The notes beneath the pieces are model-generated. The model saw nothing but the letters and a program-made list of their open reading frames with translations, did not search any database and was not told where the DNA came from. From Alphaproteobacteria bacterium (lineage in GTDB: Bacteria; Pseudomonadota; Alphaproteobacteria; Caulobacterales; Hyphomonadaceae), in contig WGLW01000023.1 of NCBI GenBank assembly GCA_016125405.1, positions 62,001 to 126,000 of the forward strand: a stretch of 64,000 nucleotides of DNA, in the 5' to 3' direction. A program made the translations under genes and the position numbers. The first letter of the stretch is position 1, and every line of letters begins with the position of its first letter. Below, one piece after another: positions 34,957 to 44,552 of this stretch.

Positions 34957-36366
34957 CTATTCGCCCGCCTGCACTGCCGCCCGCCAGCCATCGAGAATGG
35001 CGGCGGCGGACTTGTCGATGTCCGCATCGGTCGTGCCGTAGTTGATGACCGACGCGCGGATCAACTGACGGCCGCGCCAGGTCGCCCCGCCCACGAAGCA
35101 ATCGCCCTTCGCCTGGATACGCTCGATGGCGGCCCGCGTCAGCCGGTCGGCGGTGTCCTCGTCCAGGTCGGTCCCGAAGCGTGCGGCGACCATGTTCAGC
35201 ACGACGTCGTGCACGATTTCGACCCCCGGCTCGGCCGCGAGTTTGTCGGCGAGGCGCTGCGCCTGCGCGCAATGCCGGCTGACCATCTCGGCAATCCCCT
35301 TGCGGCCGAGCGCGCGGATCATGGCCCAGGTCGCAAAGCCGCGCGCACGGCGGGACAGCTCCGGCGTAAGGTCTGACGGGTTCCGGTCGTTGACTGTCGG
35401 CAGGTAGCTCGCCGTCATGCCCATGGCGCGCCGGTGGGCGGCGGCGTCGCGCACGATGGCGTAGCCGCAGTCATAGGGCGTCTGCAGCCATTTGTGGCCG
35501 TCGGTCGCCCATGAATCGGCGAGCTCGATCCCTTCGGCGAGATGGGCGCGGTCCGAGGCGGCGCGCGCCCAGAGGCCGAAGGCGCCGTCGATGTGCAGCC
35601 ACGCGCCCGCCTCCTGCGACGCTGAGGCGATTTCGGCCAGCGGATCGAACGCGCCGGAGATGATGTGGCCCGCCTGTGCGATGGCGATCTTGGGTCCGCG
35701 CGCATCGCGCAGCGCCCTGCGGAATTCCGAAGCCACGATCCGCCCCTGATCGTCGACCGCGACGCGGGACAGGCGCGTATCCCCGAAGCCGAGATACTTC
35801 AGCGCCTGGAACACGGTCGAGTGCGCATCCTCGCCGATGACGACCGTGACTTCCGGCGCACCGAAGACGCCATCGGCCTCCGGATCCCATCCAGCGCGGC
35901 GCAACACTTCGCTGCGGGCGGCCGCGAGGCAGGTGAAGGTGGCGATTGTCGCGCCCGAGACAAATCCCACGGACGCCTCTCGCGGCAGGTCGAGAATATC
36001 GAGCAGCCAGCGGGCGGAGATTTCCTCGACGGCGGACGCGGCGGGCGTGGCGATGGCGTTGGCCGCGTTCTGTCCCCATGCGCTCGTCAGCCAGTCGGCG
36101 GCGACGCCTACCGGGTGACTGCCGCCGATGACCCAGCCGAAGAAGCGCGGGCCGGTCATCGCGGCTAGGCCGGGCGTCGCCTTCTCGATCAGGTCGGCGA
36201 TGACGTCGGCGCCCGCGGCGCCCGCCTCCGGCGTTGGCGCATCGAACCGCGCCAGCATCTGCGCGTAGTCGAGCTCTGGCCGGTGCGGCCGCGATGCAGC
36301 GCTGTCGCGCGCGCCGATGGCGTGATCGACAACGCGGCTGAACAGGTCGGCAAGTTTGTCGGGCAT
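34957..36366 (-). CDS. PLP-dependent group II decarboxylase
   Basis: A 469-residue pyridoxal-phosphate enzyme of the aromatic-L-amino-acid/glutamate decarboxylase superfamily. The Schiff-base Lys is Lys292 in TDGHKWLQTPYDCG. The cofactor-binding His/Asp are visible in EDAHSTVFQAL and WLHIDGAFGLWAR, and GFVSGATIATFTCLAAAR is the phosphate-binding region. The ATG at 36366 is chosen as the start of MPDKLADLF. Substrate specificity (aromatic amino acid, Glu/Asp or other) cannot be read off. It ends 7 bp from the convergent esterase gene. Confidence 0.92.
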   Translation of the reverse strand: MPDKLADLFSRVVDHAIGARDSAASRPHRPELDYAQMLARFDAPTPEAGAAGADVIADLIEKATPGLAAMTGPRFFGWVIGGSHPVGVAADWLTSAWGQNAANAIATPAASAVEEISARWLLDILDLPREASVGFVSGATIATFTCLAAARSEVLRRAGWDPEADGVFGAPEVTVVIGEDAHSTVFQALKYLGFGDTRLSRVAVDDQGRIVASEFRRALRDARGPKIAIAQAGHIISGAFDPLAEIASASQEAGAWLHIDGAFGLWARAASDRAHLAEGIELADSWATDGHKWLQTPYDCGYAIVRDAAAHRRAMGMTASYLPTVNDRNPSDLTPELSRRARGFATWAMIRALGRKGIAEMVSRHCAQAQRLADKLAAEPGVEIVHDVVLNMVAARFGTDLDEDTADRLTRAAIERIQAKGDCFVGGATWRGRQLIRASVINYGTTDADIDKSAAAILDGWRAAVQAGE

Positions 36367-36584
36367 GGGGGGTGCGCCTCGTCTTGTTTGCGCCGGGCCT
36401 AGCATGGTTGGCTGGATACCGCAGCCGCGGGACGCATGGCGACGAGAAAAGTGAACGGCATTCGCCGCAAGAATCTTGCGTCACGACCGGCGTTTTCGGG
36501 CGATCATGGAAGACCTGCCCACTTGACCTCGCCAGCGCGCATCGCGCAGGAAGTCGCCAGTCATCTCACTCAGGAAGCGATCCC

Positions 36585-36839
36585 ATGCCGCAGAAAGACA
36601 TGCGCCTCATCGACAAGCCGGGCCCGGACAAGATCGTGCTCGAACCGGCGGCGGGAACCTCGGCGATCGAGGGCGACGGCGACATGACCTATCGCTGCGG
36701 CGCGTGCAAGACGCGGCTGCTCGATCATGTCAGCCACAACGACGTGTTCCACGGCGAGGCGTTCGACGCCATCAAGTGCCCGAAGTGCGGCAAGTACAAC
36801 GAACTCGCCCCGGAGGACCATCACCACCATCATCACTAA
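36585..36839 (+). CDS. Small zinc-ribbon protein with natural C-terminal His6
   Basis: An 84-residue protein with two CxxC knuckles, Cys38/Cys41 (RCGAC) and Cys65/Cys68 (KCPKC), which make a zinc ribbon. The last six residues are all histidine, before a TAA stop. CAGGAAG precedes the ATG. The codons of the His tail are mixed CAC/CAT, and the sequence flows into natural intergenic DNA, so it is genomic and not a cloning tag. The role is unknown; metal handling or a small RNA/protein-binding adaptor are possible. The next gene starts 19 bp later. Confidence 0.8.
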   Translation: MPQKDMRLIDKPGPDKIVLEPAAGTSAIEGDGDMTYRCGACKTRLLDHVSHNDVFHGEAFDAIKCPKCGKYNELAPEDHHHHHH

Positions 36840-36858
36840 ACAGGACTGGGTTGGGACC

Positions 36859-37566
36859 ATGTCAGGCCGTCATCGCGTATCCGCTCTTGCCGCCGTGCTG
36901 GCGGCGTTTGCCGTGTGCGCGTTTACGCCACCATCAGCTCCAGTCCTGACACCAGCCGCCCAGAAGGTTGTTGATGCATGGCGCGACAAGTATCGCTCGG
37001 CGGTGGACCGGATCGCGAAATTGCCGCCTCCAGCAGGACCTCGCGAGGATCTCGGCCGGCGGGTGGAAGTCGAGCAAGCCGGCCGCGAGGCCCTGCCACA
37101 GCCCGACGGACTTGGCCTGTCGGCTGAGGAATGGCGCGCCGCCAATGCTGTGATCTGGAGCGAACTGGGCGCAGCCGACGCCGACAACACGGCGTTCCTG
37201 AAATCCATCATGCCTACCGATGGCTGGTTCACAATCAGCCAGTATGGCGAGCCCTTTATTCGTGGCGCGTGGCTGATCGTGCAGCACTCACCGGACCTCG
37301 CCTTTCAAAGGCGCGTTCTGCAATTGATGGAGCCACTCGTTGTCAGGAAGGAAGCCTACGGCGACGATTACGCGCTGCTTTACGATCGTGTCGCAGTGGA
37401 TGAAGGCAGGGCCCAGACATATGGAAGCCAGGCTTATTGTTCGAAAGGCAAATGGGTGCTGAGGCCCATCGCCGATGAAGCGCATGTCGACGCCCGGCGC
37501 CGCGAGGTCGGCCTTGGTCCGCTGGTTGACTACGAAAAGCTGCTGGGCGTCGGAAACGCCTGCTAG
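36859..37566 (+). CDS. DUF6624-like secreted protein
   Basis: A 235-residue protein with an N-terminal hydrophobic segment (residues 8-24, signal peptide or anchor). The second half has the DUF6624 pattern: MPTDGWFTISQYGEPFIRGAW, LIVQHSPDLAFQRRVLQLM, YALLYDRVAVDEGRAQTYGSQ. The ATG at 36859 follows the zinc-ribbon gene by 19 bp, which suggests cotranscription. Function unknown. It is convergent with the PAS gene, with stops overlapping by a few bases. Confidence 0.75.
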   Translation: MSGRHRVSALAAVLAAFAVCAFTPPSAPVLTPAAQKVVDAWRDKYRSAVDRIAKLPPPAGPREDLGRRVEVEQAGREALPQPDGLGLSAEEWRAANAVIWSELGAADADNTAFLKSIMPTDGWFTISQYGEPFIRGAWLIVQHSPDLAFQRRVLQLMEPLVVRKEAYGDDYALLYDRVAVDEGRAQTYGSQAYCSKGKWVLRPIADEAHVDARRREVGLGPLVDYEKLLGVGNAC

Positions 37567-38078
37567 GCGGCGACGCGATCTTCGACGTCGAGCCGCAGGG
37601 CGCGGTCGGCGGCGCGGGCTGCGGCGTCGGGATTGTCCATCGCTTCCGCCGGCAGGATGCGGTCGTGGCAGAGCACGAGGTCCGGCGTCACCCCGTCCGA
37701 CGACATCGGCAGGCGCATCCAGAAGTGAATGTCGCCGTCTGCCGTCACCGTCCGCCCCATCACCGGCTCGCGCAGGTCGAGCGCCTGATGCAGGCCCTCG
37801 CACCACGGGCTGCGCTCTCCGCAGGTGACGACATCTTCCGACCGGCGGCCGCGCGCCTCGCATCCGAACAACAGCCGGAGGGCGGTGCCCGCAAGGCGGA
37901 AGCGGAATCCGCCGTCGCCCTCGCGGGCCAGCATGCTGACATGCGCCAGCTCGCCAATGATGCACGACAGGTCGAGATCATCGCGCGCGATAAAGGTGCG
38001 CCCATGCAGGCGCGCACGCCAGGACTCGAACACAAGTGTCTGGCCGCTAAGGCCAGGGCCCGTTTCCTCGAACAACAT
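37563..38078 (-). CDS. PAS_5-type domain protein
   Basis: A 171-residue soluble protein. The ATG at 38078 is preceded by AAGGGGCGAG; the in-frame extension to 38336 has no coding character. Residues about 20-110 look like the alphaproteobacterial PAS_5 domain (FESWRARLHGRTFIARDDLD, HVSMLAREGDGGFRFRLAGTAL, FGCEARGRRSEDVV). The protein has no kinase or GGDEF output, so it is a stand-alone sensor-like module. Its upstream region contains seven GANTC sites (38092-38418), suggesting CcrM/GcrA-type cell-cycle control. Confidence 0.72.
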   Translation of the reverse strand: MLFEETGPGLSGQTLVFESWRARLHGRTFIARDDLDLSCIIGELAHVSMLAREGDGGFRFRLAGTALRLLFGCEARGRRSEDVVTCGERSPWCEGLHQALDLREPVMGRTVTADGDIHFWMRLPMSSDGVTPDLVLCHDRILPAEAMDNPDAAARAADRALRLDVEDRVAA

Positions 38079-38424
38079 CTCTCGCCCCTTGGAGTCCTGC
38101 GAGCATCGAAGGCGTTCGCCTCCGTCATGCCGGCCTGGACCTGCCATTGATTTTCCCGAAGCCTGCGACCGGCCAGCCCGACCGGGGTATGCGCAGACCC
38201 TATCCGTTCCGTCCGCTGCGCCGTGAACAGACTCTACCGAGAGAAGAAGCACGAACCGTGGCGCGGCGCGGTGATTCGCATCACCTGCAAACAACACTGA
38301 GTCGATTGGCGGGAGCGCGCAAGAGTCGAACGCCACGAATTGTTTACCTGCGTCAACAAAGCATCAACGCGGTCGTTTCGACAGCGATTCATTTGGCGCC
38401 GATAGTGGCCGCTGAGTCAGAGAG
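38079..38424. promoter_or_regulatory. Intergenic region with a cluster of GANTC sites
   Basis: 346 bp between the PAS gene start and the MucR gene stop; no gene is seen. GANTC occurs at 38092-38096, 38230-38234, 38273-38277, 38299-38303, 38323-38327, 38386-38390 and 38414-38418. GANTC is the CcrM methylation site of alphaproteobacteria, and clusters near promoters mark GcrA/CcrM-controlled genes. Confidence 0.6.
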
Positions 38425-38835
38425 CTACTTCCTGGTCTGGCCCAGGCCCATCTTGCGGGCGAGATCGGATCGCTGCTTCGCATAGTTGGGCGCCACCATC
38501 GGATAGTCGGCCGGGAGATTCCATTTCTCGCGGTATTCCTCGGGCGACATGTTGTAGCGCGTGCGCAGGTGGCGCTTCAGCGATTTGAACTTCTTGCCGT
38601 CCTCGAGGCAGACGATGTGATCGTCGGTGACGGACTTGCGGACGGACACGGCGGGCTTGAGATCCGCCTTCTCTTCGGCGCCGCCGGCCGATCCGATTTC
38701 CACCAGCACGCCATGAACGCGCTCGATCAGCTTTGGCAGGTCTGCAACCGGCACCGGATTGTGCGCCACATAGGCTGAAACAATCTCGGACACTCTATCG
38801 ATAAGATTAGAGGCGTTACGGGATTCGCTATCCAT
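38425..38835 (-). CDS. mucR: MucR/Ros family transcriptional regulator
   Basis: A 136-residue regulator. Features are the helical start [19 protein letters not shown], then the zinc-finger-like DNA-binding core [20 protein letters not shown] and [21 protein letters not shown], then the C-terminal tail [15 protein letters not shown]. These are the defining segments of MucR, which in Caulobacter works with SciP in G1/S gene control and in rhizobia represses exopolysaccharide and motility genes. The ATG at 38835 is chosen by family length; an in-frame ATG at 38856 is possible. Confidence 0.93.
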   Translation of the reverse strand: MDSESRNASNLIDRVSEIVSAYVAHNPVPVADLPKLIERVHGVLVEIGSAGGAEEKADLKPAVSVRKSVTDDHIVCLEDGKKFKSLKRHLRTRYNMSPEEYREKWNLPADYPMVAPNYAKQRSDLARKMGLGQTRK

Positions 38836-38965
38836 TTGCCGAGAGTCTTCCAGCATTGTCTCTATGCGCAGACTGACTAACGAGTACTGATTTGATACTG
38901 TAACAGCACCTGCCAAGTGTAAATAGCAAGTGATATGAAAGCATTCGCAATTGCAGGGATGCTGG

Positions 38966-40753
38966 TCAGCCGGGTGAAGACATCGCGAGTATCAGGACAA
39001 AGCTCAGTAGAGCGACGGTCCAGATCGCCGCTCCGGCCAGCGGCAGATGGCGCGCGACCACGCCATCCGGCGCAAAGATCTGCCCCGATCCCGAGATGAG
39101 GCCGGCGCCGGCGCGTCCGAACGCCTTGTCCGCCCATACGCCCAGCCTGCCCGCCAGCCGGCCCAGGACGCCGGTTATCGCCGGCGCCGCTTTCCGCCAC
39201 AGCCACTCGATGTCGAGGATCACGCCGGGCTGTTCGGTCGGGTAGAGCTTCAGCCGCTTGAGCAGGACGAAGGCCAGCACCGCGAAAGCCAGAAGCTGCA
39301 TCTGGACCAGAAGATGGTCGGCGGTGAACAGGTCCTGCGCCAGGAACGCCATCGCAACAGAGCGATATGGCAGAAGCTCGAAGAACCAGCCGGGCGCGAT
39401 CCCGATTGCAAGGCACAGCGCGGACGCCAGCCCCATCGCCAGCAGCATCGTGAAGGGCGCTTCCTTCGGCCGCTTGCCGCTGTCGTGGCTGAAGAAGGCG
39501 AAGTACGGAATCTTGATGCCGGAATGTTCGAGCACGCCGGCCGAGGCGAACAGCAGCATCAGCCACACCGCGAACATCGCCGGCGTATGCGCCGCCGTCA
39601 TGATCATCGACTTGGTGGAGAAGCCCGCGAACAGCGGCAGCGCGGAAATCGACATGGCGCCGATCAGGCAGAACAGCGTGGTCCACGGCATCGTGCGGTG
39701 CAGGCCGCCCAGCTCGCTGGCCTTGGTGGTGCCGGTGCGCATAAAGACAGCGCCCATCGCCATGAAGAGAAGGCCCTTGAAGACGATGTGGGCGACCGCG
39801 TGCGCCGCCGCGCCATCGATCGCCAGCGGCGTGCCAATGCCGACAGCGCAGACCATGAAACCGATCTGGTTGTTGGTGGAATAGGCCAGAACCCGGCGAA
39901 GGTCGTTCTCCATCACCGCGAAGAAGACCGGATAGACGGTCATCGCCGCGCCGATCCAGACCAGCCAGTCCAGACCCGCGAAGCATCGCGCGAGCACATA
40001 GACGGCCAGCGTGGTCGTGTAGGCCGACATCACGACGGCGCCGGTTTCCGTGGTGTTGGGATAGGCGTCGGTCAGCCAGTTGTGGAAGGTTGGAAACGCC
40101 GCCTTGATGCCGACGCCCGCGAGAATGAGAAGCCCGCCGGGCGCGTGAATGTCGAGCATGCCGATCAGCACGCCGCGATGAAGCTGGCCCAGGTCCGCGA
40201 ACAGGAAGCTGCCGGCGTCGAGGCCATAGAGAACGACGCCCGCCATCAGCAGAAGGCCGGACAAGAGCTGGATCAGCAGATATCGCATGCCCGCCATCTG
40301 GCCCTGCTTTGTCTGCCGGGCGAAGACGAGCGCCACGGATGCGACTGCGGTCAGTTCCCAGAAGACAACAAGGCTGATGAGGTCTCCCGCGAACACTGCG
40401 GCCATCGCCGCGCCGGCGTATAGCAGGCCGGCGCTGTCCTGCATCCGGTCCTCGCGATGCAGCGAGTAGACGCCGGAAAGCGCCGCCGCGAGCACGAATC
40501 CGAAGCCGAATATCATCGACAGGCTGTCCGGCCGGTACAGCGACATGTTGAAGCCGAGAAAGAAGCTGCGCGTGATCTCGGTTCCCGAGGCCGGCGCATA
40601 GAGCAGCGCCAGCAGCGCGAGGGCCGGACCGCCAAGAAGCGCAACGCCGCGCGAACCCGGGCCGCGGGCGAAGACGGCCCACACAGCCGCCGCGATCAGG
40701 TAGAAGCCCGGATTGATGGTGACGGCGATGTCGAGAAGGCGGTCAACCGTCAT
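38966..40753 (-). CDS. Antiporter subunit, NuoL/M/MnhD-like (third copy in operon)
   Basis: A 595-residue membrane protein of the proton-translocating NuoL/M/N superfamily with about 14-16 hydrophobic helices. The key Glu-bearing helix is [18 protein letters not shown], and [22 protein letters not shown] is the conserved loop (here with HNWL where MnhD usually has HxWLP). It is the last gene of the minus-strand operon, and its ATG overlaps the previous gene by 11 bp. A long C-terminal helical extension (residues about 500-595) is unlike plain MnhD and recalls the lateral helix or C-terminal part of NuoL-like subunits. Confidence 0.88.
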   Translation of the reverse strand: MTVDRLLDIAVTINPGFYLIAAAVWAVFARGPGSRGVALLGGPALALLALLYAPASGTEITRSFFLGFNMSLYRPDSLSMIFGFGFVLAAALSGVYSLHREDRMQDSAGLLYAGAAMAAVFAGDLISLVVFWELTAVASVALVFARQTKQGQMAGMRYLLIQLLSGLLLMAGVVLYGLDAGSFLFADLGQLHRGVLIGMLDIHAPGGLLILAGVGIKAAFPTFHNWLTDAYPNTTETGAVVMSAYTTTLAVYVLARCFAGLDWLVWIGAAMTVYPVFFAVMENDLRRVLAYSTNNQIGFMVCAVGIGTPLAIDGAAAHAVAHIVFKGLLFMAMGAVFMRTGTTKASELGGLHRTMPWTTLFCLIGAMSISALPLFAGFSTKSMIMTAAHTPAMFAVWLMLLFASAGVLEHSGIKIPYFAFFSHDSGKRPKEAPFTMLLAMGLASALCLAIGIAPGWFFELLPYRSVAMAFLAQDLFTADHLLVQMQLLAFAVLAFVLLKRLKLYPTEQPGVILDIEWLWRKAAPAITGVLGRLAGRLGVWADKAFGRAGAGLISGSGQIFAPDGVVARHLPLAGAAIWTVALLSFVLILAMSSPG

Positions 40754-41123
40754 GGCCGTCCTCCTTCTCTTCCTCGACTGTGTTGTCCGGGTCTTTGTCC
40801 GGCTGGTCGCGGTAGTAGTTTTCCGGGCGCCGCATCAACCGTCCGAGCGGCCAGCCGCTCAGCACGGCGAGCGCAAACGCGAGAAAGCCGAAGACGCCCT
40901 GAAAGACCGGCAGGGAATCGATCCCGCCGCCGTCATGGCGATGGATCACCAGCTCCAGCGCAGCCAGCACGGCGCAAAGAGCGCCCAGCCCGGCGAGGAA
41001 CATGCGGTCGAACAGGTCGCTGCGCATCCAGGAAAACAACAGCACGGACAGCGGATGCTCGTCCGCCTCGCCGGCTGGCTGCGGGTGAGGATCGTTTTGC
41101 TCGCCGGAGCGTGTCTCCGTCAT
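40743..41123 (-). CDS. Small membrane subunit within the antiporter operon
   Basis: A 126-residue protein with a soluble charged N-terminus, two hydrophobic helices (about 41-60 and 72-93) and an acidic tail ([13 protein letters not shown]). It overlaps the genes on both sides (4 bp upstream, 11 bp downstream), so it is translationally coupled and probably part of the complex. It matches no standard Mnh subunit that I recognise. Confidence 0.75.
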   Translation of the reverse strand: MTETRSGEQNDPHPQPAGEADEHPLSVLLFSWMRSDLFDRMFLAGLGALCAVLAALELVIHRHDGGGIDSLPVFQGVFGFLAFALAVLSGWPLGRLMRRPENYYRDQPDKDPDNTVEEEKEDGHDG

Positions 41124-42592
41124 CGGGCGCCTCCCGCCAGGGGGCCGAGGAAAGCGACGATCGGGCCCGCGAGGAAAAACAGCACCAGGCACAGTGTCGC
41201 CGTGATCGCGATCGGCGTGAGGCTCAGCCGCGGCGCGCCGCCGGGCAAGGTGAAGGCCGCCGGTTGCGTGCCGGTCGGGGGCAGAAGTCCGTAAACGGCG
41301 ATCGGCATCAGGTACATCGTGGACAGGATCGAGGAAGCGATCATCGCCCACGCCGTCCACGGCTGGCCAGCGTCGAAGGCGTTGGTGATGAGCAGGAATT
41401 TCGACCACATGCCGCCGAAGGGCGGAAGGCCGATGACCGACAGCGAGCCGACCAGGAAGGCGCCGAATGTCAGCGGCATGCGCCGCCCCAGCCCGCGCAT
41501 TTCGCTGACGCGGCTGACGCCCGTCGCCGCGAAGATGACGCCCGCGCCGAAGAACAGCGTGATCTTGCCGACCGCGTGCGTGACCATGCCGAGCCCGCCC
41601 GCCGTCAGCGCCGCGCCGCCGATCAGCGCTGCGGACGTGATGTAGGCGAGCTGACCGATGGTCGACCACGCCAGCCGGGCCTTGATCTCGTCCTTGGTCA
41701 TCGCGACCAGAGAGGCGATCACGATGGTCGCCGCCGCCAGCCACAACAGCCATTGCGTGACCGGGTTGGCGTGCATCAGGTCCGCCCCGAAAATGTATCC
41801 CGAGACCTTGAGCAGAACGAACACGCCCGCCTTCACCACGGCCACGGCGTGCAGCATGGCCGACACTGGCGCCGGGGCCACCATCGCGTTGGGCAGCCAG
41901 GCATGCACCGGAAACAGCGCCGCCTTGGCCGCGCCGAACACGATCAGCGCCAGCAGCAGGCCCGCCGTCGCCGGTCCCGCCTTGTCGACCAGCAGGCCGC
42001 CCGCGACGAAGTCGGTGGATCCCGCCAGGACATAGATGATGATGATCGCCGGCAGGAGCAGCAGCACGGACGCCCCCGCGAGGATTCCGAGATAGATGCG
42101 CCCTGCCCGCCGCGCCGCCGCATCGCCCTTGTGCGCCACCAGCGGATAGGTCGCAAACGTCAGCACCTCGTAGAAGATGAACATGGTGAAGAGGTTGCCC
42201 GCCATCGCAACGCCCATCACACCCGCCATCGCCAGCGCGAAGCACATGTAGAAACGTGTCTGGTTGGTCTCGCGCTTGGCCCGCATGTAGCCGAACGAAT
42301 AGAGCGAGTTGACCGCCCACAGCGTCGACGACATCAGCGCGAACAGTGCGCCCAGCGGCTCAAGCTTGAAGGCGATGTCGAGACCCGGAAGCGGATGGGC
42401 GAGCACGAGGCTGGGCGCATCGCCCTCACCTGTGCGCACCAGCATGGCGGCGCACAGGATGGCCAGCGCGATCCCGGCCAGCAGCGTGATGGTGTCGCGA
42501 ACGTCCTCCGCCCGGCCGATGGCGCGGATCACCCCCGCGGTGAACAGCGGCAGCAGCAGTGTCGCCAGGATCAGCGTCTCGCCCGTGCTCAT
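41120..42592 (-). CDS. mnhD: Na+/H+ antiporter subunit D (MnhD-like, second copy)
   Basis: A 490-residue NuoM/MnhD-type proton-translocating subunit. MAGNLFTMFIFYEVLTFATYPLVAHKG carries the conserved Glu, AAKAALFPVHAWLPNAMVAPAPVSAMLHAVAVVKAG is the signature with the conserved Lys residues, and SVIGLPPFGGMWSKFLL the later block. About 14 helices. It overlaps the upstream gene by 4 bp. Confidence 0.92.
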   Translation of the reverse strand: MSTGETLILATLLLPLFTAGVIRAIGRAEDVRDTITLLAGIALAILCAAMLVRTGEGDAPSLVLAHPLPGLDIAFKLEPLGALFALMSSTLWAVNSLYSFGYMRAKRETNQTRFYMCFALAMAGVMGVAMAGNLFTMFIFYEVLTFATYPLVAHKGDAAARRAGRIYLGILAGASVLLLLPAIIIIYVLAGSTDFVAGGLLVDKAGPATAGLLLALIVFGAAKAALFPVHAWLPNAMVAPAPVSAMLHAVAVVKAGVFVLLKVSGYIFGADLMHANPVTQWLLWLAAATIVIASLVAMTKDEIKARLAWSTIGQLAYITSAALIGGAALTAGGLGMVTHAVGKITLFFGAGVIFAATGVSRVSEMRGLGRRMPLTFGAFLVGSLSVIGLPPFGGMWSKFLLITNAFDAGQPWTAWAMIASSILSTMYLMPIAVYGLLPPTGTQPAAFTLPGGAPRLSLTPIAITATLCLVLFFLAGPIVAFLGPLAGGAR

Positions 42593-44115
42593 GGCGCCGC
42601 CCCCGCTGGCGCGAGGCCAAGCGCTTGCGCCGCGGCGGTCGACAGATCGACCGGCAGCGAGGCGTCAAGTCCATACCAGACGCTGGCCGCCGCAAGGATC
42701 CAGAGCGGAACCAGTACGCCGAACCGCGCCTCGCCGGCGCGCTCTTCGCTCACCGGCGCGCGGAAGAAAATCGTCTCCAGCATCCGCCCGGCGTAGATCA
42801 GGCCCAGCAGCGAGGACACAGCGATCACGCCGACCGCCCACAGCCAGTGCGCCGCGAACGCCGCCTCGATCAGCCGCCATTTCGACAGGAAGCCCGCCGT
42901 GAGCGGAACGCCCGCGAGGCTGAACGTCCCGATCGCAAACGCGGTCATGGTCCACGGCGCCGTGCGGCCGACGCCGGAAAAATCGGACAGCTTCGTCGCC
43001 TTGATGTTGAACGCCAGTCCGCCCAGCGCCATGAACAGCGCCGACTTGATCAGCGCCTGGTTGAACAGGTGGAACAGCCCGGCGGAAACGCCCTCGGCTG
43101 ACGCCATCGACACGCCGAGCATGATGTAGCCGACCTGCGCAACCGACGAAAAGGCGAGGATGCGCCGGATGTCCGTCTGGAAGATCGCCTGCGCCGAACA
43201 GATTATTGCAGCCGCCCCCGCCACAGGCGCCATCACCCAGGTGAGGAACAGGCCGACGAAATCGAGATGCGGCCCGAACACAGTGAACAGAAAGCGAGCC
43301 ATCAGGTAGAGCGCCGCCTTGGTCGCCGTCGCCGACAGGAAAACGCCCATCAGCGATGGCGCATACGCATAGGCGGCCGGCAGCCAGCCGTGCAGCGGAA
43401 ACATCGCCGCCTTGAGGCCCAGCCCGATGACGATGAAGGCGAAGCCCGCCTCCACCACGCGGCTGTCGCCCAGCGTCGCCAGCCGCCCGCTCATGTCTGC
43501 CATGTTGAGCGTGCCGGTCGCGGCGTAGAGAAAGCCCACGCCGATGACGAAGAAGGTCGCCCCGATCGTGCCCATGACGAGATAGTTGAACGCCGCCGGC
43601 AACGCCCGGCGATCAACGCCCACGCCGATCAGCGCATAGGTTCCGATGGATGAGACTTCGAGGAACACGAAGGCGTTGAACGCATCGCCCGTCGCCGACA
43701 GCCCAAGGAGACCGGCGACGCAAAGCAGAAAGCCGCTCTGATAGAGTCGCCGCTTGCCCTTCATGATCTCGGCTTCGAGCGTATGGCCGGAGAACAGCGC
43801 CGCCATCACACCGATGCCCGAGATCAGCAGCGCGAACATCACGCCGAGCGCATCGATGCGGAAGGCGATGCCCAGCGGCGGCGCGAACCCGCCCATGTAG
43901 TAGTTGACGACGCCGTTGCGCGCGACTTCGCCGGCAAGGCACAGCGCCATCCAGAAGGCGAAGATCGTTCCGCCCACCGAGATCATCCAGGCCGAGCGCG
44001 TGCTGGGGCTCAGCGCCGCCGCGCAGGCCGCGATCAGCGGGCCGATCACCAGCAGCGGCGCGGCGTGCGCCGTCAGCCCCGGCGGGGCGGCGTAGAAGTC
44101 GATAAAGGCGTTCAC
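42589..44115 (-). CDS. mnhD: Na+/H+ antiporter subunit D (MnhD-like, first copy)
   Basis: A 508-residue paralogue of the same superfamily: AFNAFVFLEVSSIGTYALIGVG carries the conserved Glu, GLKAAMFPLHGWLPAAYAYAPSLMGVFLSATATKAALYLM the signature with conserved Lys, and LAGVPLTAGFLSKWRLIEAAF the late block. It overlaps the mnhC-type gene by 4 bp. Two adjacent MnhD-type subunits plus a third NuoL-like one make the complex resemble Mbh/Mrp hybrids. Confidence 0.92.
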   Translation of the reverse strand: MNAFIDFYAAPPGLTAHAAPLLVIGPLIAACAAALSPSTRSAWMISVGGTIFAFWMALCLAGEVARNGVVNYYMGGFAPPLGIAFRIDALGVMFALLISGIGVMAALFSGHTLEAEIMKGKRRLYQSGFLLCVAGLLGLSATGDAFNAFVFLEVSSIGTYALIGVGVDRRALPAAFNYLVMGTIGATFFVIGVGFLYAATGTLNMADMSGRLATLGDSRVVEAGFAFIVIGLGLKAAMFPLHGWLPAAYAYAPSLMGVFLSATATKAALYLMARFLFTVFGPHLDFVGLFLTWVMAPVAGAAAIICSAQAIFQTDIRRILAFSSVAQVGYIMLGVSMASAEGVSAGLFHLFNQALIKSALFMALGGLAFNIKATKLSDFSGVGRTAPWTMTAFAIGTFSLAGVPLTAGFLSKWRLIEAAFAAHWLWAVGVIAVSSLLGLIYAGRMLETIFFRAPVSEERAGEARFGVLVPLWILAAASVWYGLDASLPVDLSTAAAQALGLAPAGAAP

Positions 44116-44552
44116 GCGCGCGGCCCCGCCTCGGTCCGGTCCAGTTCGGCGATCTCGCCCGCTTCGACCGTCCCGTAGGCTTCCCGCACGCGCACCGCGA
44201 TGGCGAGGCCGACCGCCAGCGTCGCGACGCCGACCACGATCGCCGTGAGGATCAGCACATGCGGCAGCGGGTTGGAGTAGACGACGCCATCCACGCCCGC
44301 GCGCGCGACGTAATCCGGAGAAAGATGCGCGTTGAGCGCCTCCCCCGCCTTGCTGGTCTTGTCGAGAACGATCGCCGCCGTGCCGCCCGCTACCTTGCCC
44401 AGCGAGATGTAGAACAGCCCCACCGAGGTCTGGAAGAGCGCAAGCCCGATCATCCGCTTGATGTAGTTGCGGCTCGAGAACGTGATCCAGAGGCCGCCCA
44501 TCATCAGGAAGACGACGATCAGATAGTTGAAATGCCCGAGCAGGAACGACAT
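44112..44552 (-). CDS. mnhC: Na+/H+ antiporter subunit C
   Basis: A 146-residue NuoK/MnhC-type protein with three helices. SRNYIKRMIGLALFQTSVGLFYISLG and the DPLPQALVLTAIVI-like segment (here NPLPHVLILTAIVVGVATLAVGLAIAVRV) are diagnostic. An insertion of about 40 residues between helices 2 and 3 is longer than in typical MnhC. Overlaps neighbours by 4 and 1 bp. Confidence 0.9.
   Translation of the reverse strand: MSFLLGHFNYLIVVFLMMGGLWITFSSRNYIKRMIGLALFQTSVGLFYISLGKVAGGTAAIVLDKTSKAGEALNAHLSPDYVARAGVDGVVYSNPLPHVLILTAIVVGVATLAVGLAIAVRVREAYGTVEAGEIAELDRTEAGPRA

Noticed and set aside
36816-36839. Six-His tail considered as vector contamination
   Set aside because: Mixed His codons, absence of vector sequence and seamless continuation into a natural coupled gene argue for genuine genomic DNA.
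40457-42796. 779-codon plus-strand frame across the antiporter operon
   Set aside because: It is antisense to three clear membrane proteins; composition is Arg/His/Gln-rich as expected of a high-GC shadow frame.
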